A stretch of 25,900 nt of DNA, from contig FN649738.1 of assembly GCA_000310025.1 (NCBI GenBank), positions 2,234,984 to 2,260,883 of the forward strand. The letters run 5' to 3'. Numbering within the stretch: position 1 is the first letter of the stretch; each line of letters begins with the position of its first letter. Shown here in pieces: positions 8,856-20,583 of this stretch. A program made the position numbers and the translations under genes. This DNA is from Ectocarpus siliculosus. Taxonomy: Eukaryota > Sar > Phaeophyceae > Ectocarpales > Ectocarpaceae. Below the pieces are notes generated by a model. That model saw only the letters and a program-made list of their open reading frames with translations, ran no database searches and was not told the DNA's origin.

Positions 8856-11800
8856 TCAACCCTTGAGATCCCCAAGTTTTGCAAATCGATTATTGAGTGC
8901 TACAGTAGCTGTTTCGTCGTAACACTGGGCTTGCGGCACAAACTCTTGATTGGGATCCTACACCGCGGGGCCCCCTGTTTTGCTTCTTGAAGCCACACCC
9001 TCTCGGACATTTCTTGACGAGGCAGGCGTGGTTTTCCCGTCCAGCCGCCGCTGGTGGTTGCAGGGTTGCGAGCTCGACTTGCTGGTGCCATTTGGCGAAG
9101 GCCGTGTCGAACGACACATGTTTGCAGACTGCTCCACTATTATAATACCAGAATTTGGCAGTGGTTTTGATTGAAACACTTGCTGTTTGTCCGTGTGTCC
9201 GATTTGGACACCCATTTTCAGCCTCCCTCAGCCTCGTCGTGTGTCCGGTGTTCTCTACGCACCAGATGTTTTCGCGTATCGAATCGTGTTGCTCGTGCGT
9301 GATACATGTGGCGTTTGGTGACTTTCTCACCTACAGCCACCCCTACTTAGCGGTCGACCATCACGCAGGCATTAGATTCTCCTGTGCCATGAGTGCTGAC
9401 GGAAAAAGCATATGGTAGTGATGAGCAGGGCAATCAAGCTGTAGAACCCGTAGTATACGACTACTGAAAAAATAGAGCAGTGTTGCCCAGGTCGGCGAGC
9501 GAGGTGAGTTGACACCTCGCGATGAAATTTTTTGAACAAATGTCTTCAGCTGCGTTTTTCTATGTCACGGGGATCTGAGACATGGCCCGCTTCGGGCTTC
9601 GTTCGGGTGTGTTCGGTTGTGTGCTAATACTCCAGACCGTCTCCAGAGTGGCCCTTGTGAACTGCCGACTCGTTTGACATAACAGATACTTTTTCGCCAG
9701 TGTCACTTGCTACGTCTCGGTGATGATACTAGCATAGATCTGTTGCTGCTGATGTGTTGTCGGCGGACATACTGACTTGAGCAAAGAGACTGAAGAGCTG
9801 TGTCAGAGAGATATTTGTAGCTCAGAGCTGCGGCGATAATAAATGACTACTCGTTGTGTAGACTGTACTTCAACACGATCACACGGTACAGTACACTCTC
9901 CTATCCTTCCGGTAAAGTTTGAACCGTGTTGGCTCGGCGCAGCAGTTTCATCATGTTTCAAGAACGGGTATGAATGTATGCAGCAGACAACAGGCGCCAA
10001 CCAGCAGCTAGCGGGTGTACTGGAAATATGGGACTGTCAGATTCGGAGATACCGTAGATGATCAACCAAAAAAAGTCCGAAACCCGAAACCGTTTGCTAC
10101 TTGCCGACAGGTGGTCTCTGCCCCACGTGCAGAACCAAGGCCCAGCAACTTTAGGCGCAGACAACGCAACACCAGCACGGGTCTTTGTGCTGTATCGCCA
10201 CCATCTTGTTGTCGTGCTTCGTGGGTGTACCATGGGGGCAGGCCTCGACCCGAGCGCAGACAGCTTTCGACTCGACCAGCACTTTCCGAGCGAGCATGAA
10301 CGGGCAACGGCGGCAGGGGCACACAGCCAGCGCGATAACCTGGTACCTATGACGGGAGACGCAAGGCGGGTTTTACGTACCATACGAGGAGGGAAAACGT
10401 CCGAGGTGCGTGCACTTGGTTCCACCTCCTCTGTAGAGCGAGAGGTTCAAACGAGACCATACACACCAGACCCATAGATATGAATTCTCGGCGCAACGTA
10501 TGTTCATATTTTTCCAAAGAGACGGAGAACGTGTTCGCTAACCCAATCTCCCGAAGGGTCGGCAGGTCCGGACGTTTTGGCAACCCATAGCCTACCAACG
10601 TACCAATGCACGTGATAACGCGTGTTGAGTGCAAAGACCCTCCATATACCTCGCCTGGCGAAGCAAAACAATTGCATAAGATACACGCGCAAGCATGCCG
10701 AGGATGCAGTACATAGTAGTTGCTCCGCATCTACAGCAGATACGGCCAAGCGGCCAAGAAAAATTTACTCCAACGTGGTCCCTAACACTCATGCTGTCTT
10801 CCAGGTACTTGATCATGTGAAAAAACAATCACGCCTGCTAAAGCGTATGCGTTGGGGACACAGGTGAGCGAATGGTGTCTCGTTGAACTATACTGCTCCA
10901 TCCATTTGCTCGCTCGTGGGGGGGGTAGCCTCTTGGGCAACGTATATATTTAGGACGGGCTTGTCGCGGATGTTCTATTGGCTTGCACTGCTGTCTCCCG
11001 TGTTGGTGATACAATGAGCTGTTGTAAACGCGCGTGGTCGAATGATGACTGACGCTCATGGCGTTGCTTGGCGTGCTCACCAAACACACACCAGGCGATG
11101 AGCTTCGTGTGTCACTAATCCTTGAGGTTTTTCCGGACGCCTACTTGTAGTTCCCTTTGAGCTTCTGGAGTGTAAGACAATACGTTTGGCACCTACATGT
11201 GTTAGCCCAAACAACAACTTGCATGCGCCGACGGCTGTGCAGCCTGCACACGGTTACGCGTGAGGCTATGGAAGAGCCGTGGCGCGGAGATCCAACTCGT
11301 CGGGGGCGAGGACCAGCGGCTTTGGTCACAGTGCGTCACCCAGAGGTGGGTGTGTGGCTCTGCCGTATCCTTCTCCCCTCTCTCGTATCTCTTTGCTCCG
11401 GAGGATTGTTTTTAACCTATGTTCCTGCTGTTCCACCCTTTAGTGTGCCAGCGAGACGCCCTTGATGTTCAGACTACTGCAACGTCGGAGATTTTCACGC
11501 AAGTGACTGCTATACACTTGAATATCTCGCAGAAACTACGCCCCGTTCACCCGTAGGCATAAAGCTCCTTTTCCCGAAGGTTCACCTACGCGCGAATAAG
11601 TTACTTGAGTGACGCGTCATATTTCGCCTTTGCACGTCCATGCGCTCGTCACAGCAGGAGGGTCATACCATATCAAATGATTTGCGGCCCGGTTCAGCTT
11701 TCTCCACCCAACGCCATGGTCCCTTTGACGACATCAGCGAAAACACGGACGGGAACGGCATCAGGGTGGGAGGCAGGGGGGGAAGGGTTCGACTCTCCTC

Positions 11801-11995
11801 CGCACCGCCCCAGAGGTGACAGAGGGGGGAGAGGAGGAGAGTCTAGACGATTTGCAGTCGTTGCCAGGATCATGCCTCGGTAAACACGCAGCAACCATGC
11901 GGGTGGATGCTGCGACGTATGCGTAACTCCCCTCCCCAGCCTCATCGTGCACCACGAGAAGTGTCCCACTGTGTTCCAACACCAAGCGTGTACAA

Positions 11996-12062
11996 AATTT
12001 GTGTGGTTGTATCCCGAACGGGTGGTCTGTCTTTGATTATATGTGCATTTTCTAGAAAAAAC
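11996..12062 (+). repeat. Dispersed repeat copy A, upstream of the large gene
   Basis: This segment, from AATTTGTGTGGTTGTATCCC to TTTCTAGAAAAAACG, is about three-quarters identical over its length, in the same orientation, to 13694-13762 (AATCTGTGGTTATACCTCG to TTTTCTACAAAACG). The shared blocks CGAACGG, GATTRTATG and TTTTCTA keep their spacing. It may be the edge of a longer, more diverged element. Confidence 0.6.
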
Positions 12063-12179
12063 GATGGCCATCACAGCCCCCTCCTTCCTTCTGCACTGCC
12101 CCCCCCTCCCCTCGGTGTTTCTGACCCTCCACACAACCCGCGGAAAACAGACAACCGTCGCCCGCTCAGGTTCTCCCCG

Positions 12180-12206
12180 ATGCTGCTGCTGCTGCTGCTG
12201 CGATGA
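12180..12206 (+). promoter_or_regulatory. Upstream ORF overlapping the presumed start codon of the large gene
   Basis: An ATG at 12180 opens an eight-codon frame (MLLLLLLR, encoded by a CTG repeat) whose TGA at 12204-12206 overlaps the presumed start ATG at 12203 in the tetranucleotide ATGA. If both lie in the transcript, ribosomes finishing the small frame would terminate on top of the main start, an arrangement known to allow reinitiation or to lower main-frame translation. It depends on the start assignment. An acceptor-like CAG at 12167-12169 leaves open that this stretch is coding in the main frame as a poly-Ala run. Confidence 0.35.
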
Positions 12207-15200
12207 AACTGTCGGTCGCACCTGCCCATGGTGGGGTTGGCGACACCGCCACCGGCCAACCCGTTTCTCGTGAGATGAAAGGGTCAGCGGGCACGGCAAA
12301 GGTGGCAGGGCGGGTGGTGACCGGGAAAGGAAGAGCGGGGTGCGGCAGCAGGGTGGCGAGGCTTGGATCGGCGCTGGACAACGTCGAGACGCGCGCGGAC
12401 GAGGCTAGGGGGCGGAGCGGCAGGGGAGTCAGAGCCAGCTCTGGGCAAAGGGTGCGTGCTATGTGCTGTGCAGCGTGATAAACTTAGATAGGATGCAGAT
12501 CAGTTCATTCCGAGCGATGAATACGAAGTTGCAACCAGGTTGACGGGTGAAGCGGAGATCTGCGTTGCAGAAGTGTGGAAATCGATAAATCAGTGTGTTC
12601 GCCGGGGATCCTACGGTGTAGTTGCAAGGCATAAGGGCAGAGAGCGATTTTCCACTGCGCGGTCTGTTTCCCCGAGCATACGTAGGCCCCAGGCTATGCC
12701 TTGTTCCTACAAACAAACGCGAACCTGCCGGCTGCACTCGTAGTCCTATGAATTACGAAAGTAAGTGACATGGTCTCGTCACACCTCTCTGTTAACAGAG
12801 GTCATCGCGATCTCTCACCATCGCCCGCTCGTTCGCCACCTCCTTTGCATCGCGTGTATCTTCAGCTGAACCTGCCGTGCACAAAACGGCATGTCAAGAT
12901 CGTCAGAGCTATAACTGTCGGCGACGCTAGTGCGGCGGCAGGCAATGGCGTCGGTGGCGTCGGTGGTGGTGGTGGTACCAGAGGCACCAATGGCTCGGGG
13001 CCCTACCCCTGCACGCCAAAGTCGAGCAGCGGAGGCAAACAGGTGAACACCATAAGCCCATCGCCAGCGTTGTCACAAGCAACCGCAACAGCAGCGACGG
13101 CAGCACCACCACCATCACCGGTGTCAGCAGGCGTAGGCACGGCCGTAGCAGTGGCCCCGATAGAAGGCGCGGTTTCGCTCAGGACTGTGGGAAAGACCGT
13201 CGCCTTCTTGGCTAACCTGGCCTCGCCGTCTGCGGCAGGGCGAGACGGCGATGGCGGTGTCTTCGGCGGGGGCGGAAAAACTGCCGGTGTGAGCGGGACG
13301 GGGTCTGCGTACGGGTAAGACGTCATTCTTGTGCTAGGTCGCGTGGTGGCGACGCACGCCGCTTTGGAACGTATGTGAAAGACTTTTCCATCGCAGTCAA
13401 GCCGCCTTGCAATCTATCCCTCTTTGTTTTTGAAAATCCATGGGTCTACGGGGAGGCTCGTGTCTTCACTACTGTACCCACGCAACCACCAAGTTGACGC
13501 TATTACATACAGCGAACGGGGTAAAACCCCAACTATTAGGTCGATGGCAAAGACGATCGATTCTCGCAACGGGAAGAGAAGGACTAAATTCTCATACAGT
13601 TTTCTTTGTTGGTCAAGTGCATGTTCTCCCCCCCCCCGGCGGCATTCAAACGCGTCTGCTTTGCGCAAAAAAGCGGAATTTGCGCAAAAGAGCAATCTGT
13701 GGTTATACCTCGAACGGTAGTCTCTCTGTGATTGTATGCGCATATTTTCTACAAAACGCAAAATGTAACGAAGCACAAACAAACAGTAAAAACCTATCGA
13801 AAACCTCCGTGTGCGGCACACGCTGACAGGCCGAGGCAGTGCTGGTACAGCGCCGCGGCCGCCAAGCAGATATCGGACGAGGCCCACGAGGGGCAGGACA
13901 GCGCGGAGGAGGAAGGACAGGCGGCGCTGGAGCTGGAGCGTCGCCTCCACGCCCCCCCCGCCATCCAGTTCGTCACTGAGACCCGCCGAGGTGGCTTCAA
14001 CAAGGCGAGATGATGCAATGAACACACACACATGCATGATGATAAAACGTATCTACGTATGTAGATGTTTGCGGACGTTTCGAGCGTAGAAGGTGTGCTC
14101 AGTTGGTACTTTGGTTACCTGGACCGTGGGCATGGGTCTGACGGTGCGGTTTTCAGGGCCGATTCTGGCGCAAGTCTTACATGGTGAGATGTTAGGAGGT
14201 GGGGCGGGCGGGGGGGCAGGCAGGGGATGAAAGAGTAAATGTCGAGGCTTCTGTTGCCGCTGCTACTACTTAGGTCGTGAGGGGCAGGAACTACGTCGCT
14301 TGAGACAGGCGAAGGCGGAGGGTGCATTGTATCTTCAGCGTGGCGAGGTCTATCTTGTCGCTGGCCTGCGCGGTACAGTATCCGCAGGCGCGCATGTTGT
14401 GTCGACAGCTCTTGTGCCGGGATAACTTGAACGATTCGTGCCGATTGTCGACTCGTACGCGAGAAGAATGCCCCCACCGAAGGACATAAAGAAACGTGCA
14501 CCACGTCCAGCCCGGGACCTAACCGCATAACTGCCTTGAAACTGTCCCTTAACGCACCCACCGGTCACAGGGGTCGACCATCACGTACGGCTCAACGATA
14601 ACTCTCCAGGCGTTCCACGGAGGTATTCTTTGCTTCAACAACAAGGTACTCCCCGACAAGGTCGCACTGTACTGTACGGTGCTTCCAAGAACGATGGCGA
14701 CAGACTTTGGTGCATTCTGCCGTCCCTAGGAATATGCCATGCAGATCGAGAAGTAGGCCGTGGAGTTTGGGCATCGCTTCCGCTTCATTTTTGGTCCCAA
14801 GTGAAAAAAACGCAGCGCTCGTAGTTGTTCCGTGATGATTTGCTCGGTTTGCCGAAATGTTGTCCAATGAACGCGCTTTCTTTCACCTTGTGCTTCCGGG
14901 TTCCTGTCTCAATATTGCCCCTGTAACATCCACTCTGTGGGCTGTAAGACATCGAGGGGCAAAACGGCTCACGCTAGTTAGTCGGGCATGGATGTGACCC
15001 GCGTTGCACTCGCTATTTCACGACCATGTCTCATTTACCGCCAGGGGCTCCACGCCGAAACCGTTGGCTGGCTCGTCGGTTACTTTTCCAACCCGGCCGG
15101 ATTCCTTGTCGCTTCTCCTCGCAGACATGTTCTAACTCTACAGCAAACGCTTCGTTCTGCTCACAGCTGTTTCTGGAGTCGCCAGTTAACCGTGCCAATC

Positions 15201-18200
15201 TCTAATGCTGTACGTTTTCGGTAGGGAAAGGCCCAAGCTTCGGCCTTGGGGGCGCAGCCGAACGCGCTGCTGACCGTGTGGAACTTGCAGGACCTTCAGA
15301 GCAAGGGCCCCGTGAGGTACGGCGACGTGCTGTTACTCCAAATGGGTCGACACGAGGTAAGGGTGAAGGGGTGTTCACGTTTTCACTGCCTGTTTTCTCG
15401 CGCCTGCTGCTGCTTTCTACGCTCTCGCTTTGCCTCTAGCCTCGAAATGGAAAAGCAAACCTACTGTATCTGTTCGTCAGCCAGGTAGATCCCTGAGCGA
15501 ACAAACGGGTTCTCCGCGGGTGGTGGGGGCAGACGGAGGGGCTGTGATGCTACCTTGTGCGATTCACGCACCGGAGACATGCTGCACGGAACTCCAGATA
15601 TTTCCTGCACGCTTGATTGGAACAGCCAAAACTCTTGCTGTGCGAGCTGTTGGCGACATATCTTTCGAGCCAGACTGGTAGACGGAAACATGTCTTGACC
15701 CCCGCCCCCCCCCCTTTTGTCACTCGCGGGCCTCCCACAACGTAAGGTGATGGGGTCCTCCCTCATCATGCACAAGGAGCCAGAGACGCCGGGGAGCACG
15801 CACAGCTCGAAACGGTCGGGAGGGGTTGGATCACAAGCGTCGGCCGGGGGTGTGACCGGAGAGCAACAAACGGAAGACGTGAGAACACTAAATTAACATT
15901 AGGCCTGCCTCGGGAGGCCGGGGATGTTTTCGCCTTTGTAAATAGGCTTGGTTTTCTGCATAACAACAAGACTGGGGAAGAAACGCGTGTCATGATGTGG
16001 CAGCAATAGGGGTATAGTAAGGAGGGGGGGGGCGGGGCAGAGAACACGAGAGACTGAGTCTCGGGGCCAGCACCACTTGCCGCGCAAGACCGAACAAACG
16101 CTAATCCATAGCAGCGTCTACGGCTGTGTATGACGTCCCGTTTATAGATGAATGCAGAGGTTAGCTCCCCCGCGTGGAACTGTTCGACTTCTAAACAAGC
16201 GGTTCGTGTTTCACTTGCGGTGTGTAGACCTGCAAAACTCGAAACACGCATCTCCCCTCGTTTGGAACCAACTACCACCATGTGGAGCACCTCTACCCTA
16301 GCTCGCTCTTGGTCCTGAACTCATCACCATCGGCCAGGCTGGTCTTGGGCAACAATTTCTGACCCCCCCCCCCCCCCCCATTTCTCCTCGGCGTCGACCC
16401 CTTTCAAAGCCCCCAACAAACTTAATCTTCACGCCAGTCCCTACTTCGATTTTTATCCAGCACACCTGTCACAATTGTTTGTTTGATAGGGATGAAGCCC
16501 GCCAACACCTTTACAAACGACTACTACCCGAACTCACAACAATTTGTTTGTTCTTGCTACTTTCTGATGGTGCGTCGGCGGGGATCTGTTACTTTCTGGC
16601 GGTCATCGGGCGGGGACCTAAAAACTTAGGCGACGCGGAATCGGACATCCGCAGGGTCGAGAGCGGGCCCTTCGAAATCTTCGTCGGGCGGCAGCGGGGG
16701 CTCCGCGGGTGGGGGCGTGGGTGCTGCCGTTGGTAACCCCGTGGCGGTGCCCTTCCGGGGGAAGAACATGGACAAGGCCAAGCACACGGGGCGATGGGTG
16801 ATTTTCCACAAGGTGCGACAGCAAGGGGCTGGGGACAATAATGGTCGATTATTGGCGGAGAGGGGGAGCTTGTGGTTGTTGTGGCTGTGGTTGCTGTTGT
16901 TGCCTGCCTTACTTTCGCGGTGTCTCTTCGCCGAGAAAATAGAACCAAATACAATCAGCGATGTATTTTTTTTTTGGTATTAGCACGCCCCCGCTGGTTC
17001 TCTCTGAACGTTGGTAACAAATGCCTCTTTTCCCTGTCCAGGTCGCCACAGAAACTAAAACGTACGATGTGTGTATGTAACGTGTGCAATGTGTGTATGT
17101 AGCTTGACCCACAGAAATATCTCTCACTTTACGGCCCAGTGAAGGGCGGGGAGCACCTGAGGCAGTTAAAAAAATCCATCGTGGACCAAGTCCGCGTTTC
17201 TGACCCGACCTAGAACAAATCGAAAAATACTTTTAACGCAACCGTTCTTCTGAAAAATACTTTTTACCGCAGCTTTTTTGACCAGCAAAGACAGTCGTCT
17301 CGTCACTCGTCGTCTCACCTGCCAAGAGCGCACCCCCTCCGCTGCTGTGCGTGTTTCACCCCGTCCTTGTACATTTTACGCTCGTTTTTTTTCTCAGGAC
17401 GACCCCGAGGCTACCCAAGGGTCGGAAGTGTGTCACCTCGACCGGGTGGTGCTGATGCAGACCTGGCTGTCCCTGGCGTCCGACAGGCCCGCAGACGCGT
17501 GCCTCAAGCAGTGCGGCTCCGTGGACGACCACTGCTCCCGGCAACAGCACCAGTCGCGGTCGTCAACGGCGGGGAGGGAAAGAAGCGACGGCGGCGTTAG
17601 TGGACGGGGAGGAGGGGGACGGACGGGAGCGCGAGGCGACGGGGCCGGGGAACAAAGAGGTTCCAGACAGGTGGGAGGGGGAAGAAGAACGCACCCGTGG
17701 CTTCCAATGGCAACATCCAGGCTGGTTATTTCCCAGCGTCTCTCTCGCTTTCTAGGACATCCTTCTCGGCCATAAGGACGGACAAGACCTTGTCTTATTA
17801 ATGTGTTCGGTGCAGAACCCAACATATCTCGACCGACCCCAACCGTTTCCTTGCCGCAAAACCTGAGACCCTGACTCTGACGATGATCACGACGCTAGGA
17901 CGTGGTTGTCGCCAAGAGCGTGTTCGCCGTTCGGCCGGAGTGCGGCTGGGTTATCAGCGGCGTGGAAGACTCCGGGTCCGGAAAGCGCACCGGCGGTGGC
18001 GGCGGCGCGGGTGGGAGAAGCAGCTCGGCGACGCTGCTCGAGGGGGCGGCGACGCGGCAGCTGCGACGGTGAGAGAAGGAAAACCGGCACAATCGAAGAG
18101 CGGCATCCATACGATTAGGCTTCAGGAAGCAACGATAATTGGGTTGAGGGGAGGGGGTTGGGGCGGGGGGGTGAACCGTCACGATGAAGGAGGGACGATT

Positions 18201-20536
18201 GAGACAAGTATCGCCCTCGTCACCTGGTCTTGCTCGTTGTTGGTTGGAGCCGTACTTGAAGGCGCGTATGTATGTAGAACAGAGGCATAACCCCGCCTGT
18301 GTAAGAGTGCGTGCCTTTGTGTCCGCTCATCCCTTCGCGTCTTGCATGCGTGCGGCTCCTTCCAGAGACATTCGTCCGTGTGCCGGTGTGTTTTGGCGGA
18401 TGTTGCTGTCGCCGCCGCCGCTTTTGGTCGCCCCCGTGTTGGTGGTGATGTTGTTTTCGTGAGGAAACCGTCCTGATCTCCACGGCCACTTTTTCTGCTA
18501 GAATCTATTGTATTCCGCATGGACCCGAAATATTGAGAGACGCCCCCTCCGGTCACAGGTACACCCGGACCCGGTATGCTTGCCTTCACGAGAACTCTTG
18601 ATATTTTCCCCAACGACAGCACCGAGTGGTTTGTTTTTACCGTTGACCGATACGAGTAAACACGCGGATGGACCCCCCCCCCCCCCCCCCTAGCGGATTC
18701 TGATTTTCTTATTCATCGACAGCCGTGGGCTTCTCTATCTTCTTCCCAGAATCACCCCCCCTCATCGCACCTATCTATGTATCCCCTGCCTGACCATTCG
18801 AATTATTCGCAGAAGCAAAAGCGCGAGGCTGATCACAGCGACGAGTGTCATCCTTCAGATGAGATCCAACGGGCAATCGATCGTCCGAAGGGCACAGGTA
18901 CAGTTCTAGGCCAAGCTGTTGCATTTACCGGGGGTGGGTTTGGAGCACGTGCAACCACGGGGAGGGGAAATAGCCGTACCGTGCCGTGTATGTTGGTCAC
19001 AACCGTGCAAAGTTTGGAACTGGTGGACACTCTTGGTTGTTAGGGGGGTCAAAACTCGATGGGCGGGGTCGCTGCCTTGGGGCACTGTCCTCACCGCGTG
19101 GTTTAAAGTCCCAACGACCTTACGCGAAGTTATGATTTTCACGTGTCATTTTCCGTGCAGCCCTTCATCAACTTGCCCGAATCCCCAGCGACTTTCTTGA
19201 CAGGGAGCAATGTGCAACATTACACGTTGCACGTCTCTTTCAATTCACGCACGGGTGAACAACAGCTGCTGCTGCTGCTGCAGATAGTATCGAGGCGTGC
19301 ACAACACCGCACAGCACCGCACAGCAGGGTGAACCCTACCCCCCCCCCCCCCTACTTGGCGCAAGACACAAAGAACACACGTTGTGCGGTCGTCAACCTC
19401 GTATCGTGCACGGAAGAACGGCAAAGTTTCATCGCGCCCCCTTCCCCCACCGCCCCTTCCTCTACCGCCCCTTCCCCCAAACCCCATCTCTGTGACTCGA
19501 AGGAAATCTTCGACGAGACGCAGAGGCGGCGGCTGGCCTGCCTGAGGCAGAAGCTCCTCCGGACCTTCCGCAGGGAGCGGTCGAGGAACTGGCTGCCCAA
19601 GCGCGGTGGCGACCGGCAGCTCAGCATCGTGTACGGCCCCTCGAGCCCGTGGGGCAAGCGGGAGGCCCTTCGCCTCCAGCGCGAGCAACATAAGCAATTC
19701 GAGAAGGTTTGAGAGGCGGGTGTAGCTATGCCAGCGCCCCGAAACACTGGCATGTATACCTCCGGGGGGAGAGGGGGCGTATTGATGTTTTCCATGCCTG
19801 AGCGATTAGACCATTGTCCACACGTCCTCGAGAGCTCGGGGGGAGGGGGGAGGGGAGGTTAGCTTAGATATTGGGAGTTGTCCGGTGGCAGCGTGCGTGA
19901 GAGCGGATGCCAACGACGAAGGCGATGACCAGGAGACCCGATTACAAAGCAGACGAATTTCGGCAAGGAAGATATTGCCTGACTCGTGTGGCCCCGTCGC
20001 ACCGGCTTGTGGCGTTGTGGTGTGATGTCGAAGTCGACGGCACTCAGAAGAAGCGAATCGACGACCCTGCCCCGCCTCGCTCTCTTGTCTCTCTGTCTCT
20101 CTGTCTCTCTTTGTCCCGCCTCCTTCCCTCCCTCCCCTGTCTGCCTGTCTTTTGCCATTGCTAGGTTACGGCGAAGGCTAAGATCGTGGGCGACATCCGC
20201 AACCCCACGCCCTTCGAAGTAACCCGGGCGGAGAACGGTGCTCTGGCAACCGAAGCCAAGGTGTGTACTTCGTGTGGAGAAAAAGCGCAGCCTTCCCCCC
20301 CCCGCGAGCAGCGGTAAAGCGTTTGTAGTATGTAGCTCCTATCACCTGCACCGACACCACATGACTCTTTTGCTTTGTGAGGCATGCCTTCGTGAAATGA
20401 AGCTAACCACCGTTAGCCCGATTGTAGACTCGGCTTATCGACGGGGGGAGAGAGGGAGGGAAAGAGGGAGATACGCTCACACGCAGACATCCCCCCCCCC
20501 GCGTGACAGAGAGAGACGTACAGAGAAAGAGGAAGA

Positions 20537-20583
<47 letters not shown>

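Larger units (their letters stand above)
8532..12202. other. Intergenic region without a convincing gene
   Basis: About 3.7 kb lie between the EF1B stop and the first codon of the next gene. The start should hold the EF1B 3' UTR and the end the leader of the large gene. No exon chain with consistent phase was found on either strand. The longest open frames, 10058-10477 plus (139 codons) and 10425-9958 minus (155 codons), overlap on opposite strands. Neither shows a recognisable motif, so at most one is real and probably neither is. No tRNA or rRNA was recognised. An 85-bp tandem repeat (8686-8855) and a dispersed repeat copy (11996-12062) are the only clear structures. Confidence 0.6.

Noticed and set aside
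11785-11815. GGGTTCGACTCTCC, resembling a tRNA T-arm
   Set aside because: The five-base stem has mismatches, and there is no D-arm, anticodon arm or matching acceptor stem upstream.
11694-12299. 201-codon minus-strand open frame with a poly-Gln run
   Set aside because: The Gln run comes from the CTG repeat at 12181-12201. The frame has no recognisable domain and overlaps the presumed first exon of the large gene in antisense.
14115-14561. 148-codon minus-strand open frame inside an intron of the large gene
   Set aside because: It has no motif, no splice partner and no repeat similarity. It overlaps the microexon antisense. Chance is the simplest explanation.
14592-14867. 91-codon minus-strand frame with several Cys and a helical tail
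   Set aside because: It was considered as a nested gene or mobile-element piece, but it has no recognisable signature, and frames of this length are common in this window.
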